Shown: one piece after another, positions 62,015 through 64,000 of the stretch
Layout of the letters: every line of letters begins with the position of its first letter
Position numbering within the stretch: position 1 is the first letter of the stretch
From: Zhengitettix transpicula
Lineage: Eukaryota > Arthropoda > Insecta > Orthoptera > Tetrigidae
Length of the DNA: 64,000 bases
Assembly (NCBI GenBank): GCA_037074705.1
Contig: CM073593.1
Coordinates: 8,933,001-8,997,000, forward strand
Direction of reading: 5' to 3'
Notes under the pieces: model-generated
What the model was told of the DNA's origin: nothing
Databases searched by the model: none
Seen by the model: the letters and a program-made list of their open reading frames with translations, nothing else
Position numbers and translations under genes: made by a program

Positions 62015-62700
62015 CTGCGAAAAAATTAAAACATCATTCTTCATTTACCAACTAGTCTTTAAGTCACGATGTGGCGGTTCTCAGTCGTTATCTTCACTGC
62101 TAGGACACGGGGCACAGTGAATATACATAAATAACAATGTAACTCCTCGGATCTTTACTCCAGGACAGCCGCGGCGTATGAAGAATTGAATAATTCTATA
62201 CTAGCCGAGTGAGACTGGCGTTGCCAGGGTATTTATTTAAATTAACCCGGAGTAGGAATTTATTCGACAGTAACCTCTTGGTAAACATTTCATTTAAACA
62301 GTTTCAATATCGCCAGTCTTTGGAACATTTACCTATTTACGATCCCCTGTCCGACCTAAACCCTAGGCACGATGATGACTGACGGTATTCGGGAATTCTC
62401 CTACTAAATAAAGTTAAGTGTCTTTAAAAGCACGACGAACAAAAACAGTAAAAAATACTCGCTCACTTGTACCTTGAAGGAGTAAATAAATACAATCTAC
62501 ATCTAAGTACACACCAAAATATAGCTCGTATCGTAAGAAAATAATAAATTACCCGGTAGCTGAAGAGGGATAAAAATACTCCGGGTAACCTTTTGTCAAT
62601 CACGACTACCTCCACGCGGAGGAACATCAAATATCATTAATCAACATGGTTAATGCGAGAATTAAACTCTGCGACTCCTGTAACCCCGGAATCGGCTCTA
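62015..62700. other. Rgk upstream intron, no feature
   Basis: Sequence upstream of the first Rgk exon found. No start-codon exon that would splice to 62014 was identified. Confidence 0.35.
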
Positions 62701-63570
62701 GTAACGGCCCTTTTATCATTACTTTTTATGTAAAACTTTAGAACCAGCAATACGGGTGCTTCCCTCCCTTGGTTTTTGGAGTTGAAATTAGACACTTAAA
62801 AATTCTATAATAACAGTATCAAATTAAGCGGCACTGAAACGTTTCATTAGACGCTAATAATGGCCTTTTAGGATTCTTAAATTCTACCCCCACCACCTGT
62901 GGCTGTTGCTGGATCGTAAGTAACATGTGAATAAAGTTTGGTAGAAATTGGTCTACGCATTTAATATTGTAAACGCAAATTTGTATCGCCCTCTTCCACC
63001 TCCACTCCTAGGGGCTCAACTACAGGATGGTGAAGTCAGAATTAAACACGGTGACTTCCATAACCGCTGATTCAACACCAGTCCCCGTTGCTTACTCATT
63101 ACTATTATGTAATGGCCTTTTACCCACATTCCCCCACCCTCACACGTAGAGAACTGAACTACAACTTAACTGATATAGTGAATGTCAGAATTAAACTAAC
63201 TGACGTCTATAACCCTGGATTTGACACCAATATCGGTTGTTTCGAGATTTTTTTTATGTAACGTCCCTCCACCTCCTCCCTTATTGGTGCTTTAAGGGGT
63301 TTCAATTATACACTAAATACATCTGGATATGAAGTATTAATCGCATAGACTTCGAAAAATAATTAATCGACGGTAATATCCTATGTTTTAGCATGTTTTT
63401 TAATATCACTCCCGTCCACCCCTTGAGAGTTTCGTAACATTCCGACAGGCCGACAGAAACCTTCCCGGGGGTTCGTACAACAACTCACAAAAGTTTCATC
63501 GCAATCGTGTGAATGGTTGAGGAGCGCATAGGGGACACACAAACATTCATTTTTATATATTGAGATTAAT
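62700..63570 (+). repeat. degenerate relatives of the 40.4-kb repeat, ending in a LINE/SINE-like 3' end
   Basis: Several diverged units (tttatgtaa plus C-rich text, gttgaaatta, cataaccc.gattcgac) end with aaagtttcatcgcaatcgtg, gttgaggagcg and cacacaaacattcattttta, a pattern typical of insect RTE/SINE 3' ends. Confidence 0.5.
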
Positions 63571-64000
63571 GCGACAATCGCCTTTAAAACTTAATCACGG
63601 GATCCAAGCAGGGAGCGGATAAGAAATTTGGACGTAACTCGTAGGTATTTGAGCCGAGGGGTCCTGTCTTTGATTTGATTTTTAACGTTTTAGTCAATAA
63701 TAATGAAATAAACATTTTAAAAAGAACTTTCTCTCTTCTACCCAGGCATCATGCTCCTTAACAATCTTTGCTGTCTGTGTAATATATATGACACATATAT
63801 TAGGTCTGTCTTGTGGGCACTAAGGAACTTCTGAGTAAGCATCAGAAACAAAGCTTCTTAGTGGTTATTCACGTTCTCGGAGTAAGCATCAATAAACAAA
63901 ATACTTGTAAGCATTCAAGAATTTCCAACTCAGCAGCAAAGATAAAATAGACCCATGTGTCCTGCTAAGTCTGGGGGTGCTTGAATACAATGAGGCTCTG
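63571..64000. other. window end, no supported feature
   Basis: AT-rich; the word gagtaagcatcagaaacaaa/ggagtaagcatcaataaaca recurs at 63832 and 63880, a short direct repeat only. Confidence 0.35.

Noticed and set aside
1..64000. CRISPR arrays, operons, phage or bacterial defence systems
   Set aside because: Spliced genes and metazoan transposons throughout; no regular spacer-repeat array or bacterial ribosome-binding context.

Overview
The window looks like a nuclear chromosome segment from an insect. It is AT-rich, has spliced genes with GT-AG introns, and is crowded with decayed metazoan transposons (Gypsy-type LTR elements, Jockey-like LINE pieces, Penelope-like elements with GIY-YIG, a P-type DNA transposon). 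The Rgk gene ends in an insect-type RGK tail. Long introns and the repeat mix would suit a large-genome hemimetabolous insect (stick insect, cockroach or termite type), but that is a guess. No operons, CRISPR arrays or rRNA were seen, and nothing bacterial.

Two host genes can be reconstructed, both on the minus strand. (1) 1240-14450 is a complete DDX27/Rs1/Drs1 DEAD-box RNA helicase gene: 13 coding exons, about 696 residues, every helicase motif present, reading frame kept across all 12 introns. Its introns hold a LINE reverse-transcriptase scrap, a paired inverted repeat, and an antisense LTR-element fragment with an intact 331-codon ORF of unknown family. (2) 34192-62014 is the 3' part of an Rgk small GTPase gene: four exons giving about 285 residues through the conserved C-terminus, split by a 20-kb intron; the N-terminal exon(s) were not found and probably lie beyond 64 kb.

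Between the genes (14.5-34 kb) is a transposon field: a decayed Gypsy element with both LTR starts (14891-17790), a P-superfamily DNA transposon with a frameshifted transposase (18.4-21.3 kb), the 3' end of a second Gypsy-type element (21.4-22.9 kb), and several long inverted repeats, two of which (about 700 bp each) sit between 13-14 bp direct repeats. The Rgk introns carry more: reverse-transcriptase fragments in both orientations, three copies of a GC-richer repeat, a degenerate tandem array (40.4-41.4 kb), relics resembling LTR-element leaders with arrays of a tRNA-Lys primer-site-like core (43-53 kb), Penelope-like copies (one with an open GIY-YIG frame), further hairpins at 58-59 kb, and one isolated GC-rich plus-strand candidate exon (49444-49577).

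The most unusual theme is the number of long foldback structures, several carrying a Penelope-style signature (a CTGAAGAA-like word followed by GAAACGTTG). Second are the 331-codon ORF followed by polypurine tract, LTR and then a primer-site-like motif, and the 60-67 bp spaced primer-site-like arrays.
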